Source: Oscillospiraceae bacterium
GTDB taxonomy: Bacteria > Bacillota > Clostridia > Oscillospirales > Oscillospiraceae
DNA: 38,759 nt
Direction: 5' to 3'
Assembly (NCBI GenBank): GCA_022800755.1
Contig: JAAWQX010000019.1
Span: forward strand, 1-38,759
The notes under the pieces were generated by a model. It was given only the letters and a program-made list of their open reading frames with translations, made no database searches and was not told the origin of the DNA. Of the stretch, positions 29,811 through 37,105 are shown piece by piece (within the stretch, counting starts at the first letter, position 1; the number at the start of each line of letters is the position of its first letter). Both the position numbers and the translations under genes were made by a program.

Positions 29811-30326
29811 ATGAACGCCGAAACGCGCCGAAGCGCCATTCTAACGCTTTTATCCCAGGCCGAAGCCCCCATCAGTGCCGCGACCTTAGCCGGGAGCTTC
29901 TCCGTCAGCCGCCAGATCATCGTGGGCGACATCGCCCTGCTGCGGGCCGCGGGGGAGCAGATTTCCGCCACGCCCCGGGGCTACGTCCTTCAGCACGACC
30001 GTGAGGGCCTGATTAAAACGGTCGCCACCGTCCACACCGCCGCCCAGACGGAGCAGGAGCTGTGCATCATGGTGGACAACGGCTGCACGGTCCTGGACGT
30101 GGTCGTGGAGCACCCCATCTACGGCCAGATCACCGGCCAGCTGCAGCTGGCCTCCCGCTACGACGTATCCCAATTCGTAGAGCGCCTGCAAACCGAGGGC
30201 GGCGAGCCATTATCGGCCCTGACAAACGGCATCCACCTGCACACGCTGCAATGCCCGGACGAAGCGGCCTACCACCGCACCCGCGCGGGCCTGAAAGCGG
30301 CGGGAATGCTCCTGGAAACCGAATAA
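29811..30326 (+). CDS. niaR: NiaR-type NAD biosynthesis repressor (HTH + 3H domain)
   Basis: 171 residues. The N-terminal winged helix (RRSAILTLLSQAEAPISAAT, FSVSRQIIVGDIALLRAAG) is an HTH_11 domain. The C-terminal 3H domain carries the three characteristic histidines (VATVHTAAQTEQEL; VVEHPIYGQI; NGIHLHTLQC), which bind metal and help sense nicotinate. In Bacillus the orthologue (YrxA/NadR) represses NAD synthesis and niacin-uptake genes when nicotinate is present. It follows pncB in one operon, implying feedback control of this operon through a dyad in the pncB promoter. ATG 29811 has a short AGG site. Confidence 0.93.
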   Translation: MNAETRRSAILTLLSQAEAPISAATLAGSFSVSRQIIVGDIALLRAAGEQISATPRGYVLQHDREGLIKTVATVHTAAQTEQELCIMVDNGCTVLDVVVEHPIYGQITGQLQLASRYDVSQFVERLQTEGGEPLSALTNGIHLHTLQCPDEAAYHRTRAGLKAAGMLLETE

Positions 30327-30332
30327 AACAAC

Positions 30333-30360
30333 CCCCCGGACAACTGTCCGGGGGTATTTT
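30333..30360 (+). terminator. Terminator of pncB-niaR
   Basis: Stem CCCCCGGAC/GTCCGGGGG (30333-30341 with 30346-30354), loop AACT, followed by TATTTT. Confidence 0.85.
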
Positions 30361-30368
30361 ACCGCGGT

Positions 30369-30617
30369 TCAATCATCCAGCAACGCTTCATAGCTGACGC
30401 CCAAAACCTGCGCTATCATTTTCAATTCAATATCGGTCACGAACCGCTGTCCGTTTTCGATCCTCTGCACGGCATTTTTGTCCAAATCCAGCCCCGCAAG
30501 CTGAAGCAAGTCGGCAAACTTCCGCTGAGACGTTTTCTCCGGCATCCCCAAGCGAAATTCCCTGACCTTTCTGCCACAAATATTATTCCGGCCATCCCGC
30601 GCTTTATTTTTGTACAT
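30369..30617 (-). CDS. Small XRE-family regulator
   Basis: 82 residues. Residues about 15-80 form a Cro/CI-type helix-turn-helix (RKVREFRLGMPEKTSQRKFA, then LDKNAVQRIENGQRFVTDIE, LKMIAQVLGVSYEALLDD). The recognition helix is unusual in starting DKNAVQRIENG. ATG 30617 has a weak AGGA site 10 bases upstream. It is divergent from the DUF6809 gene, with two near-identical 19-bp dyads between them, so it probably represses itself and that gene. Confidence 0.85.
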   Translation of the reverse strand: MYKNKARDGRNNICGRKVREFRLGMPEKTSQRKFADLLQLAGLDLDKNAVQRIENGQRFVTDIELKMIAQVLGVSYEALLDD

Positions 30618-30631
30618 CAGCTACCCGTCCT

Positions 30632-30650
30632 TGACATTTTGTGCTTGTCA
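30632..30650. promoter_or_regulatory. Operator 1 of the small XRE regulator
   Basis: 19-bp dyad TGACA-N9-TGTCA. Read on the minus strand it matches operator 2 at 16 of 19 positions (consensus TGACAwkCACwAAATGTCA). It contains the -35 box of the DUF6809 promoter. Confidence 0.65.
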
Positions 30651-30673
30651 TTTTCAATATCATATGTTATATT
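30645..30673 (+). promoter_or_regulatory. Promoter of the DUF6809 gene
   Basis: TTGTCA (30645-30650), 17-base spacer, TATATT (30668-30673), 45 bases before the start. The -35 lies in operator 1. Confidence 0.6.
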
Positions 30674-30684
30674 GAAGAAAATAA

Positions 30685-30703
30685 TGACATTCACTAAATG
30701 TCA
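30685..30703. promoter_or_regulatory. Operator 2 of the small XRE regulator
   Basis: 19-bp dyad TGACAT-N7-ATGTCA, just before the ribosome site of the DUF6809 gene. Its centre is 53 bases from that of operator 1, close to five helical turns. Confidence 0.65.
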
Positions 30704-30718
30704 AATAGAGGTATCACC

Positions 30719-30991
30719 ATGAAAAATATGATTCACGAACTATACGCCGGCAACATCACCCCCTGCGACCGACAGCCCTCGGAGGAATACACGGCGTTAA
30801 ACGAGGAATTTGCCACAGCGTGCAGCAAATTCCTTCCCCAACTCACCGACGAGCAGTGGCCCGCCTTCAACAGCGTCATGGACGCTTACATGTCCCTATT
30901 ATGCTGCAACGGAAAAGAGCTGTTCCAAATCGGCTTCCGCCTGGGCGCGCAACTCACGCTGGAAGCCCTCTACCCTCCATTCTCCGAATAA
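30719..30991 (+). CDS. DUF6809 family small protein
   Basis: 90-residue protein resembling the DUF6809 family: MKNMIHELYAGNITPCDRQP at the N-terminus, an all-helical middle and the end FQIGFRLGAQLTLEALYPPF. These small helical proteins are frequent in Clostridia, often near XRE regulators; the role is unknown. The ATG at 30719 follows AGAGGT by 6 bases. It is probably controlled by the divergent XRE regulator. Confidence 0.8.
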   Translation: MKNMIHELYAGNITPCDRQPSEEYTALNEEFATACSKFLPQLTDEQWPAFNSVMDAYMSLLCCNGKELFQIGFRLGAQLTLEALYPPFSE

Positions 30992-31020
30992 AAAAGCTCC
31001 CGGCAAATGCCGGGAGCCTT
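30990..31020. terminator. Terminator shared by converging genes
   Basis: Stem GCTCCCGGC/GCCGGGAGC (30996-31004 with 31009-31017). A long T run is on the minus-strand side and a short one on the plus side. Confidence 0.82.
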
Positions 31021-31029
31021 TCCGTCACA

Positions 31030-31797
31030 CTATTCATACCGCCGCGCCGCCACATAAACCGGCACAAACAGCCCGCCCAAAAACAGCGCCAGCAGCACCC
31101 AGCGCCCCGCCGCGTCCCAAGCCGCGGGCCACGTCCAGCCCATGACCAGATCGAGCAGCGGCATCCCCACCGCCGCAGCGACGCTCCACACCCGCAGCCC
31201 CCGCAAAATATGGGGCCAGTTGCTGTTATTGATGGCCACCCCGGTCAAATTCATCCGAAACGGCCCGTCGCTGTACGCACTGATGCGGTTCTCATCGTAA
31301 TAATGCGGGATACGCACCGGGGCAAACAGCCAAAAATACACCCCGAACCCCAGCGCCATCAAAGAGAAAAACAGCGCGCCCCCGGTGAGCACATCCAGCA
31401 GATCGCCCCGCCCGAAATACCCGACCGATTCCAGCGCCACCAGCAACGCCGCGCCCACCAGAACCAGCGCCCGCCTTCCCCGCCCGGCGCGTTCCCGTTC
31501 CGGCCGGTCGTCCGACAGCGCCAGCGTCTTTTTCAGCAAGTCCTCCACCTGCCCCGGAGACAGCGCCGCGTCCTCGAGCCTGCGCCCCTCCAGCAGTTCT
31601 GTCACACTCACGCCCAGGCACTCAGCCAGAGGCGTCAGCAGCGCGATATCGGGCATACTCTGCCCCCGTTCCCACTTGCTCACGGCCTTATCAGACACAA
31701 ACAGCCGCGCGGCCAATTCCTTTTGGGTCAGCCCCAACGCTTTCCGCCGCCCGGACACAAACGCCCCGAACCGTTCCTTGTCGATCTCAAACGCCAT
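31030..31797 (-). CDS. XRE-family regulator with membrane domain
   Basis: 255 residues. The N-terminal helix-turn-helix (RFGAFVSGRRKALGLTQKEL, AARLFVSDKAVSKWERGQSM) is a standard Cro/CI domain. After a linker there are four hydrophobic helices (about 106-126, 135-157, 205-222, 230-248). A conserved-looking segment INNSNWPHILRGLRVW lies before the third, as seen in membrane-bound XRE proteins of Clostridia. Start ATG 31797 follows AAGGGGG by 9 bases; an alternative lies 8 codons upstream. Targets are unknown. Confidence 0.86.
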   Translation of the reverse strand: MAFEIDKERFGAFVSGRRKALGLTQKELAARLFVSDKAVSKWERGQSMPDIALLTPLAECLGVSVTELLEGRRLEDAALSPGQVEDLLKKTLALSDDRPERERAGRGRRALVLVGAALLVALESVGYFGRGDLLDVLTGGALFFSLMALGFGVYFWLFAPVRIPHYYDENRISAYSDGPFRMNLTGVAINNSNWPHILRGLRVWSVAAAVGMPLLDLVMGWTWPAAWDAAGRWVLLALFLGGLFVPVYVAARRYE

Positions 31798-31892
31798 CCA
31801 AAGCGCCCCCCTTTCCCGCACAGTCTACCGCGCCCGGTGAACTCGCGCAACCTCCGCTCAGTGGAACCACTCAACCAGCAGTAGAATCCAGC

Positions 31893-31919
31893 AAAAAAGC
31901 GCCCCACCGGGCGCTTTTT
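31893..31919. terminator. Terminator after carD
   Basis: Stem AAAGCGCCC/GGGCGCTTT (31896-31904 with 31909-31917), with T runs on both outgoing strands. Confidence 0.85.
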
Positions 31920-31922
31920 CAT

Positions 31923-32429
31923 TCAAGCCTTAGCGGTCAGCCTGTCTTCGATATACTGCCGCACATCATCCCGCGGGATCTCCAATGCCGCGGACAACTC
32001 CCCGAACAGCAGTTCCTCCGCCCGCTTCATATACCGCTCATCGATGGCGCCGAACTTCCGTTTCTGCTCCAGCGTCCGCAGCTTCTTCCGATGCAGGGAC
32101 ATCGTCAACTCGATCAGATCCTCGCACCGGTGGGTATTCAGCTTCGCGTCATAATACTCCTGCAGCTGCCGCAGCGCGGGATTATAATACGGTTCCACCT
32201 CCACGCCGGGAATCGAATCCACCAGCGCCACAGCCTCGTCCGCGGAGATGACCGGGCGCATGAACATAGTGGTATCCACGGGCACGGAGATCTTGCAGTC
32301 CTGAAACAGTGGCCGGATCACATAGTATTGCTGTGCGTCCCCGGTGCGGGGCGATTCGATGATTTTGACCTCCTCGATCACGCACACGCCGTTCCCTCCA
32401 TATATGATCTTGTCGCCCACTTGATACAT
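31923..32429 (-). CDS. CarD-family transcriptional regulator
   Basis: 168 residues. Residues 1 to about 60 are the CarD/CdnL/TRCF Tudor-like RNA polymerase-binding domain (YQVGDKIIYGGNGVCVIEEV, YYVIRPLFQDCKISVPVDTT). The helical C-terminal part (about 70-168; LHRKKLRTLEQKRKFGAIDE) contacts the upstream promoter DNA in CarD proteins. It acts at many promoters, stabilising open complexes. The ATG at 32429 follows GGGAGG by 5 bases; a longer frame starts upstream without a site. It diverges from the Lrp gene. Confidence 0.93.
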   Translation of the reverse strand: MYQVGDKIIYGGNGVCVIEEVKIIESPRTGDAQQYYVIRPLFQDCKISVPVDTTMFMRPVISADEAVALVDSIPGVEVEPYYNPALRQLQEYYDAKLNTHRCEDLIELTMSLHRKKLRTLEQKRKFGAIDERYMKRAEELLFGELSAALEIPRDDVRQYIEDRLTAKA

Positions 32430-32486
32430 AGTTCCTCCCATTCTCCGCGCGGACCGAACCGGCCCTTGATTGCTATACATACATTG

Positions 32487-32515
32487 ATTGTATCACAATC
32501 TTTTCCAAAATGTAA
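32487..32515 (-). promoter_or_regulatory. Promoter of carD
   Basis: Minus strand: TTACAT (32510-32515), 17-base spacer, TACAAT (32487-32492). Confidence 0.65.
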
Positions 32516-32695
32516 GTATTTTTTTCCGAAAAAACAAGCGCTGGAGCCATTTTCAGCAATTTTTCCCGGAAAGTGCGGCGAAAAAACCGGTTCGAGAGGA
32601 AAAAAATGTAATTTTCTCATTTCCCACTCCGCCGCCGTACAATTTTCGGTCAGACAAACAATCTTTCGGTAAAGCGCCGAAATTTACAAAAAATC

Positions 32696-32724
32696 TTTAC
32701 AACCGGAACAAACCGTGTTAATAT
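32696..32724 (+). promoter_or_regulatory. Promoter of the Lrp gene
   Basis: TTTACA (32696-32701), 17-base spacer, TAATAT (32719-32724). Confidence 0.65.
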
Positions 32725-32773
32725 CTTGTCATCCGCCGGGACCACCCCGGCGCAGCAAACGGAGGGAGCGCCC

Positions 32774-33235
32774 ATGGACCAGATCGACTACGCCATTTTA
32801 AGGATTTTAAAGCAAAACGCCCGGGAAACCGCGTCCAACATCAGCAAAGAGGTGCATTTATCCGTCTCATCGGTCATGAACCGCATCCGGCAGATGGAAG
32901 ATTCCGGCATCATCCAGGGCTACGAAGTGAAAGTAGACAGCAAAAAGCTGGGGTTTGACGTGACGGCGTTCATGGAAGTGAGCCTGGAGCACCCGAAGTA
33001 TTACGACCTGTTCTGCGAAGCGGTGACGAACCACCCGAACATCGCGGACTGCTACTATTTCACGGGCAATTTTGATTTCCTCCTGCACATCACCTGCACG
33101 TCCTCAGACGAACTGGAAGCGGTGCACCGGGAGATCAAGAGCATCGAAGGCGTGTCCGGGACCCACACGCACTTTGTTTTGAAAACGGTGAAAGCCGGCC
33201 AATACCCCCTGAAGTCCAAAGCCATGGACGCGTGA
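32774..33235 (+). CDS. Lrp/AsnC-family transcriptional regulator
   Basis: 153 residues. An N-terminal winged helix (MDQIDYAILRILKQNARETA, SNISKEVHLSVSSVMNRIRQ, MEDSGIIQGYEVKVD) is followed by the RAM amino-acid-sensing domain (AFMEVSLEHPKYYDLFCEAV, CYYFTGNFDFLLHITC). Proteins of this family sense amino acids and control their metabolism. The ATG at 32774 follows GGAGGG by 7 bases; the earlier in-frame ATG overlaps the promoter. It lies before a D-amino-acid aminotransferase, a plausible target. Confidence 0.94.
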   Translation: MDQIDYAILRILKQNARETASNISKEVHLSVSSVMNRIRQMEDSGIIQGYEVKVDSKKLGFDVTAFMEVSLEHPKYYDLFCEAVTNHPNIADCYYFTGNFDFLLHITCTSSDELEAVHREIKSIEGVSGTHTHFVLKTVKAGQYPLKSKAMDA

Positions 33236-33352
33236 TTTTGCAACTCGTCCGGCAAAAACTTTCATTGCAAAGACATATTTTCCCCCGCCCGCAAAAAATT
33301 TTTTTCCCGGCCCATTCCGCCGCGCAAGGATTTTCCGTTATTTTTCAAACCG

Positions 33353-33381
33353 TTGACAGCGGTTTTGATCTATATTAAAAT
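33353..33381 (+). promoter_or_regulatory. Promoter of dat
   Basis: TTGACA (33353-33358), 17-base spacer, TAAAAT (33376-33381). Confidence 0.75.
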
Positions 33382-33411
33382 CTGTACAGCGGCAAGGCGG
33401 CCGAGGCGATT

Positions 33412-33458
33412 ATGAAAGTTGCCATGACAACGGTGTCACCGGTGTCATGGCATTTTTT
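33412..33458 (+). promoter_or_regulatory. Leader terminator with overlapping uORF before dat
   Basis: A strong hairpin TGCCATGACA/TGTCATGGCA (33420-33429 with 33443-33452), whose inner bases mostly pair too, is followed by six T (33453-33458), about 45 bases before dat. A short frame starts at ATG 33412 behind GAGG and runs through the hairpin (MKVAMTTVSPVSWHF...), ending out of frame inside dat near 33570. The terminator is clear. Control by translation of the uORF is only a suggestion. Confidence 0.6.
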
Positions 33459-33502
33459 GTCCCCGGCCCGGCGCGGAAATTCTCAGGAAGAAGGAACGAA
33501 AC

Positions 33503-34354
33503 ATGGAAAGAATCGCGTATTACAACGGCAAGATCGGCACGCCCGAGGACATGATGATCCCGATGAATGACCGCGTGTGCTACTTTGGCGACGGCGTGTA
33601 CGACGCCACAGCGGCCTGCGGCGGCACGATCTACCTGCTGGATGAGCACATCGACCGGCTGTACAACTCCGCGGGCCTTGTGAACATCGACATCCCGTAC
33701 ACCAAGCAGGAGATGAAAGACATCCTGAACGACGTCGTCTCCCGCTCCACGAACAAATATGACTTCGTATACTGGCAGGTCACCCGTGGCACCGCGCCCC
33801 GGAACCACGCGTTTCCCGTAGGGGTCAAGGCGAATTTGTGGATCACGGTCACGCCCAAGGTCTTCCGGGACTTCTCCAAACCCATGAAGCTCACGGAGAT
33901 GGAGGACCGGCGCTACTTATACTGCAACATCAAGACCCTGAACCTGCTGCCCAGCGTCCTGGCGGCGCAGAAGGCGGAGGCCGAGGGCTGTGACGAGAGC
34001 GTATTCCACCGGGGCGAGGTAGTCACGGAATGCGCCCATTCCAACTGCTCGATTTTGAAAAACGGCGTTTTAAAGACCCACCCCAACGACCATTACATTC
34101 TCCCGGGCATCGCGAAAAACCACCTCATCAAAGCCTGCAAGAAGCTGAACATCCCCGTGGACGAGACCCCGTTCACCCTGGACGAACTCCGGGACGCGGA
34201 TGAAGTGATCGTCACCAGTTCCTCGAACTTCTGCTCCTTTGCGGACACCTTTGCCGGCCAGCCCGTAGGCCGCAAAGCCCCGGAACTGATCGCCAAAATT
34301 CAAAAAGAAGTCATCCAGGAATTTTGCGACTACATGGGCATCCAAGAACTTTAA
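33503..34354 (+). CDS. dat: D-amino acid aminotransferase (class IV PLP)
   Basis: 283-residue fold-type IV PLP enzyme. Seen: MNDRVCYFGDGVYDATAACG (N-terminal family pattern), FVYWQVTRGTAPRNHAFP, the PLP lysine in YCNIKTLNLLPSVLA (about residue 145), FHRGEVVTECAHSNCSILKN and ADEVIVTSSSNFC. It most resembles D-alanine aminotransferases, which make D-glutamate from D-alanine and 2-oxoglutarate; a branched-chain or 4-amino-4-deoxychorismate role is less likely. ATG 33503 has AAGGAAC before it. It follows the Lrp gene and precedes the 5-oxoproline genes, consistent with D-glutamate metabolism. Confidence 0.9.
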   Translation: MERIAYYNGKIGTPEDMMIPMNDRVCYFGDGVYDATAACGGTIYLLDEHIDRLYNSAGLVNIDIPYTKQEMKDILNDVVSRSTNKYDFVYWQVTRGTAPRNHAFPVGVKANLWITVTPKVFRDFSKPMKLTEMEDRRYLYCNIKTLNLLPSVLAAQKAEAEGCDESVFHRGEVVTECAHSNCSILKNGVLKTHPNDHYILPGIAKNHLIKACKKLNIPVDETPFTLDELRDADEVIVTSSSNFCSFADTFAGQPVGRKAPELIAKIQKEVIQEFCDYMGIQEL

Positions 34355-34511
34355 TCAAGCAAGCCAAAGGCTTGCTTGATTAAGAGAATTGCGCTTCACT
34401 CGCGCGCCCTCCGGGCACACTCCTTACGCGATCAGTATTTTTTCACCGGCAAAGCCGGCGAAAAAATGAATGGAATTTGTTTCGCATCTGCGGATGCGAA
34501 TTCTGCGAAGC
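34351..34511 (+). repeat. Modular multi-hairpin intergenic repeat, copy B
   Basis: Between dat and pxpB. In order: a perfect hairpin with 15-base arms (34351-34383, overlapping the dat stop), the block GAATTGCGCTTCAC, a GC-rich segment (34400-34419), AGTATTTTTT-CACCGGC/GCCGGCG-AAAAAATGA (34434-34469), the block TGGAATTT, a hairpin TTCGCATC/GATGCGAA (34481-34500), and GCGAATTCTGCGAAGC (34496-34511). It matches copy A at 8041-8224 in the opposite orientation. It is not a terminator in appearance and no protein is encoded. Confidence 0.85.
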
Positions 34512-34533
34512 TTTGAAAAAGGAGGTTCCACCT

Positions 34534-35259
34534 GTGGAATCCGTCCAATTCTACCCCGCTGGGGACTGCGGGGTCGTGGCGCAGTTCGGCGAGACCATTG
34601 ACGAAGCCGTGAACCGCCGCATCGCCCGGTTCGCCGGGAACATCGAGCAGGCCCGCATCAAGGGCGTGACCGAACTGGTCCCCACCTTCTGTACCCTGTT
34701 CATTTCATACGACCCCCGGCTGACCGGGTATCAAAAGCTGGTGAAATCCCTTCACCGGCTTTTGCCCCATGAAGACCAGGCCGCCGCGGGCCGGAAGATC
34801 ATCCACCCCATTCCCGTGTGCTACGGCGGCAAACTGGGGGAAGACCTGCCCCACGTCGCCCGGCACGCGGGACTGACGGAACAGGAGGTCATCGACCTCC
34901 ACTCCGGGCGGGATTACCTCATTTATATGCTGGGCTTTCTGCCGGGCTTTTCCTACCTGGGGGGCATGGATGAACGGCTGTTCACCCCCCGCTTGGAAAC
35001 GCCCCGGGTCCGCATCCCCGCCGGGAGCGTGGGCATCGGCGGTGAGCAGACGGGGGTATATCCTCTGGATTCCCCCGGCGGCTGGCAGCTCATCGGCCGC
35101 ACCCCCCTGCGGCCCTACGACCCGGACCGGGACCCCGCCATTTTGTACCGTGCCGGAGATTATATCCGGTTCCTCCCCGTGTCCCCGGAGGCGTACCGGG
35201 ACATCGCGGCGCAGGTGGCGGCGGGGACTTACGTCCATCAAACCATTGAGGAGGGCTGA
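34534..35259 (+). CDS. pxpB: 5-oxoprolinase subunit PxpB
   Basis: 241 residues of the KipI / allophanate hydrolase subunit 1 family. Seen: VQFYPAGDCGVVAQFGETID, HPIPVCYGGKLGEDLPHVAR, YLIYMLGFLPGFSYLGGMDE, TPRVRIPAGSVGIGGEQTGV, and SPGGWQLIGRTPL. With PxpA and PxpC it opens 5-oxoproline to glutamate at the cost of ATP. The start is GTG 34534, which sits 8 bases after AAGGAGG; an ATG at 34477 would begin inside the repeat and is rejected. Its stop is 2 bases before pxpC. Confidence 0.95.
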   Translation: MESVQFYPAGDCGVVAQFGETIDEAVNRRIARFAGNIEQARIKGVTELVPTFCTLFISYDPRLTGYQKLVKSLHRLLPHEDQAAAGRKIIHPIPVCYGGKLGEDLPHVARHAGLTEQEVIDLHSGRDYLIYMLGFLPGFSYLGGMDERLFTPRLETPRVRIPAGSVGIGGEQTGVYPLDSPGGWQLIGRTPLRPYDPDRDPAILYRAGDYIRFLPVSPEAYRDIAAQVAAGTYVHQTIEEG

Positions 35260-35261
35260 CC

Positions 35262-36296
35262 ATGGGACTGCAGATCGTGAACCCGGGCATCCTCACCACC
35301 GTGCAGGACGCCGGGCGCTTCGGCCATCAGGCGGCGGGCTTTTCCGTGTCCGGCCCCATGGACGCGGACGCGTTGTATACCGCCAATATTCTGGTGAACA
35401 ACCCGCCGGAGCTGGCCTGTCTGGAAATGACCTTCCTGGGCGTGACGGCGGTATTTGACCGGCGGACCTGGTTCGCCGTGACCGGGGCGGACATGGGGCC
35501 AAAGCTCAACGGCCGGCCCATCGAGGCCTACCGCGCCCAGGAAGCACGGCCCGGCGACAGGCTGGAACTGGGTCCCGCGGTGAACGGAAAATATACTTAC
35601 CTGGCTGTGGCCGGCGGCATCGACGTGCCGGTAGTCATGGGCAGCCGGTCCACCAATTTGAAGTGCGGCATCGGCGGTTTTTGCGGACGGAAATTGGCGC
35701 CGGGAGACGACCTGCCTTTGTGCGTCACCGGGAAATTTCTGGATAATCACTACAAAAAGCACCTGCCTGCGCCGTTGGTCCGAAATCATACTGAAAAACA
35801 GGCAGGTCAGTCCGAAATCATACCAAAATCGGATGGGACAGTCCGAAATCATACTGACGGCGGGACGGTGGTCCTCCGGGCAGTGCCGGGACCCCAGGCG
35901 CACTTTTTTACAGACCGGGGTTTGCAGGATTTTACCTCCCAAACTTTCATTTTGTCCCCGGAGTCCGACCGCATGGGCGCGCGCTTATCCGGTAAGCCCA
36001 TCGAAGCGAAACGGGGGGTGGATATCATTTCCGACGCCATCGCCCCGGGCAGCGTCCAGATCCCCGCGTCGGGGTCGCCCATCGTCATGCTCGCCGACCG
36101 GCAGACCACCGGGGGGTACGCAAAGATCGCCACGGTAGTTTCCCCCGACCTGCCCAGGCTGGCGCAATGCCTGCCGGGAGATGGGGTGCGGTTTCAGTTC
36201 GTCTCTGTGGAGGAAGCGAACGCGCTGTTTCGGCGGCATCAAAAATACTTGAAAAAAATCGCCCGGAAAACCGGGTTTTGTCCAAATAAATGGTAA
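35262..36296 (+). CDS. pxpC: 5-oxoprolinase subunit PxpC, with an odd repeat-bearing linker
   Basis: 344 residues of the KipA / allophanate hydrolase subunit 2 family. The N-terminal part has NPGILTTVQDAGRFGHQAAG, FSVSGPMDADALYTANILVN, TYLAVAGGIDVPVVMGSRST; the C-terminal part has VLRAVPGPQAHFFTDRGLQD, SPESDRMGARLSGKPIE and PASGSPIVMLADRQTTGGY. Between them (about residues 165-206) is a longer and more polar linker than I would expect, encoded by three near-identical 12-16-base units. The reading frame stays open. ATG 35262 follows GAGGAGG. The name rests on the gene cluster as well as the family. Confidence 0.93.
   Translation: MGLQIVNPGILTTVQDAGRFGHQAAGFSVSGPMDADALYTANILVNNPPELACLEMTFLGVTAVFDRRTWFAVTGADMGPKLNGRPIEAYRAQEARPGDRLELGPAVNGKYTYLAVAGGIDVPVVMGSRSTNLKCGIGGFCGRKLAPGDDLPLCVTGKFLDNHYKKHLPAPLVRNHTEKQAGQSEIIPKSDGTVRNHTDGGTVVLRAVPGPQAHFFTDRGLQDFTSQTFILSPESDRMGARLSGKPIEAKRGVDIISDAIAPGSVQIPASGSPIVMLADRQTTGGYAKIATVVSPDLPRLAQCLPGDGVRFQFVSVEEANALFRRHQKYLKKIARKTGFCPNKW
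35761..35857 (+). repeat. Triple direct repeat and inverted repeat inside pxpC
   Basis: TCCGAAATCATAC occurs at 35779, 35811 and 35842 (copies 1 and 3 extend to TCCGAAATCATACTGA). The spacings are 32 and 31 bases, not multiples of three, so copies 1 and 3 read VRNHT and copy 2 reads SEIIP. Copy 1 is flanked by a perfect inverted repeat ACCTGCCTG (35761-35769) / CAGGCAGGT (35799-35807). Confidence 0.8.
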
Positions 36297-36311
36297 AATG
36301 AGGGATTTTTT

Positions 36312-37100
36312 ATGACCGATACTGTCAATCTGTCCCCGGCGCAGGTGCGGGAATTGATCCGGCGAGGGGAAATCACCACGCCGACTTCCGGGATGTGTCC
36401 GGGGTACGCGCAGGCGAATCTGGTGGTTTTGCCCAAGGAATTGGCCTATGATTTTTTGCTGTTCGCACAGCGGAATCCCAAGCCCTGCCCTATTTTGGAA
36501 GTCAGCGACGTGGGCTGCCGGGAGTTGAAAAAAATCGCGCCGGGGGCCGATATCGCAAGGGATATTCCCAAGTACCGGGTGTATGAAAACGGCGTGCTGA
36601 CCGGGGAATTTCATGATGTGTCCCACTTGTGGCGGGATGACCTCGTGAGTTTTCTCATCGGGTGCAGCTTCTCGTTTGAGTCGGAGCTGATCGAGGCGGG
36701 CATCGAGATGCGGCACAATACCATGGGGCGCAATGTGCCCATGTACATTACCAATCTTCCCTGCGAACCGGCGGGAGTGTTTCATGGGAATATGGTCGTT
36801 TCCATGCGGCCCATTCCGTATGAACAGGTGGTCAAGGCTGTGACCGTCACCGCCGCCATTCCAAGCGTTCACGGCGCACCGGTGCATATCGGGGACCCGG
36901 AGGCGATCGGGATCGGCGACCTTTCTAAGACGGATTTCGGAGACCCGGTGGAGGTGCGGGCCGGGGAAGTGCCGGTGTTTTGGGCCTGCGGGGTCACGCC
37001 CCAAAGCGCGGTGATGGCGTCCAAACCGCCGTTTGTCATTACCCACGCGCCGGGACATATGCTCATTACCGATGTCAAAAATGTGGAGTTAAAGGGGTAA
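36312..37100 (+). CDS. DUF1445 putative hydro-lyase (N-terminal part of D-glutamate cyclase)
   Basis: 262 residues of the DUF1445 / YcsI family: [91 protein letters not shown] and [15 protein letters not shown] are all standard. In vertebrates this domain is fused to DUF4392 in D-glutamate cyclase (DGLUCY), which turns D-glutamate into 5-oxo-D-proline. Here DUF4392 is encoded separately two genes downstream. In Bacillus, ycsI lies in the same pxp (ycsF-kipIA) cluster. ATG 36312 follows GAGGG by 7 bases. Confidence 0.94.
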   Translation: MTDTVNLSPAQVRELIRRGEITTPTSGMCPGYAQANLVVLPKELAYDFLLFAQRNPKPCPILEVSDVGCRELKKIAPGADIARDIPKYRVYENGVLTGEFHDVSHLWRDDLVSFLIGCSFSFESELIEAGIEMRHNTMGRNVPMYITNLPCEPAGVFHGNMVVSMRPIPYEQVVKAVTVTAAIPSVHGAPVHIGDPEAIGIGDLSKTDFGDPVEVRAGEVPVFWACGVTPQSAVMASKPPFVITHAPGHMLITDVKNVELKG

Positions 37101-37105
37101 GCGGA

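Larger units (their letters stand above)
32430..32773. other. 344-base divergent control region between carD and the Lrp gene
   Basis: It holds no gene I can support. It is A/T-rich relative to the surroundings, has one promoter for each side (32487-32515 minus and 32696-32724 plus), and contains TTTCGGT twice (32644 and 32664 regions), the second forming a small dyad TTTCGG/CCGAAA (32664-32682). The dyad just upstream of the Lrp promoter could be an autoregulatory site. Confidence 0.5.

Noticed and set aside
34477-34533. ATG start for pxpB at 34477
   Set aside because: It lies within the intergenic repeat and lacks a ribosome site; GTG 34534 behind AAGGAGG gives the normal PxpB N-terminus.
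35779-35857. CRISPR-like array in pxpC
   Set aside because: Only three units of 12-16 bases with 15-20-base gaps, inside an open coding frame and with no cas genes; too short for CRISPR repeats.
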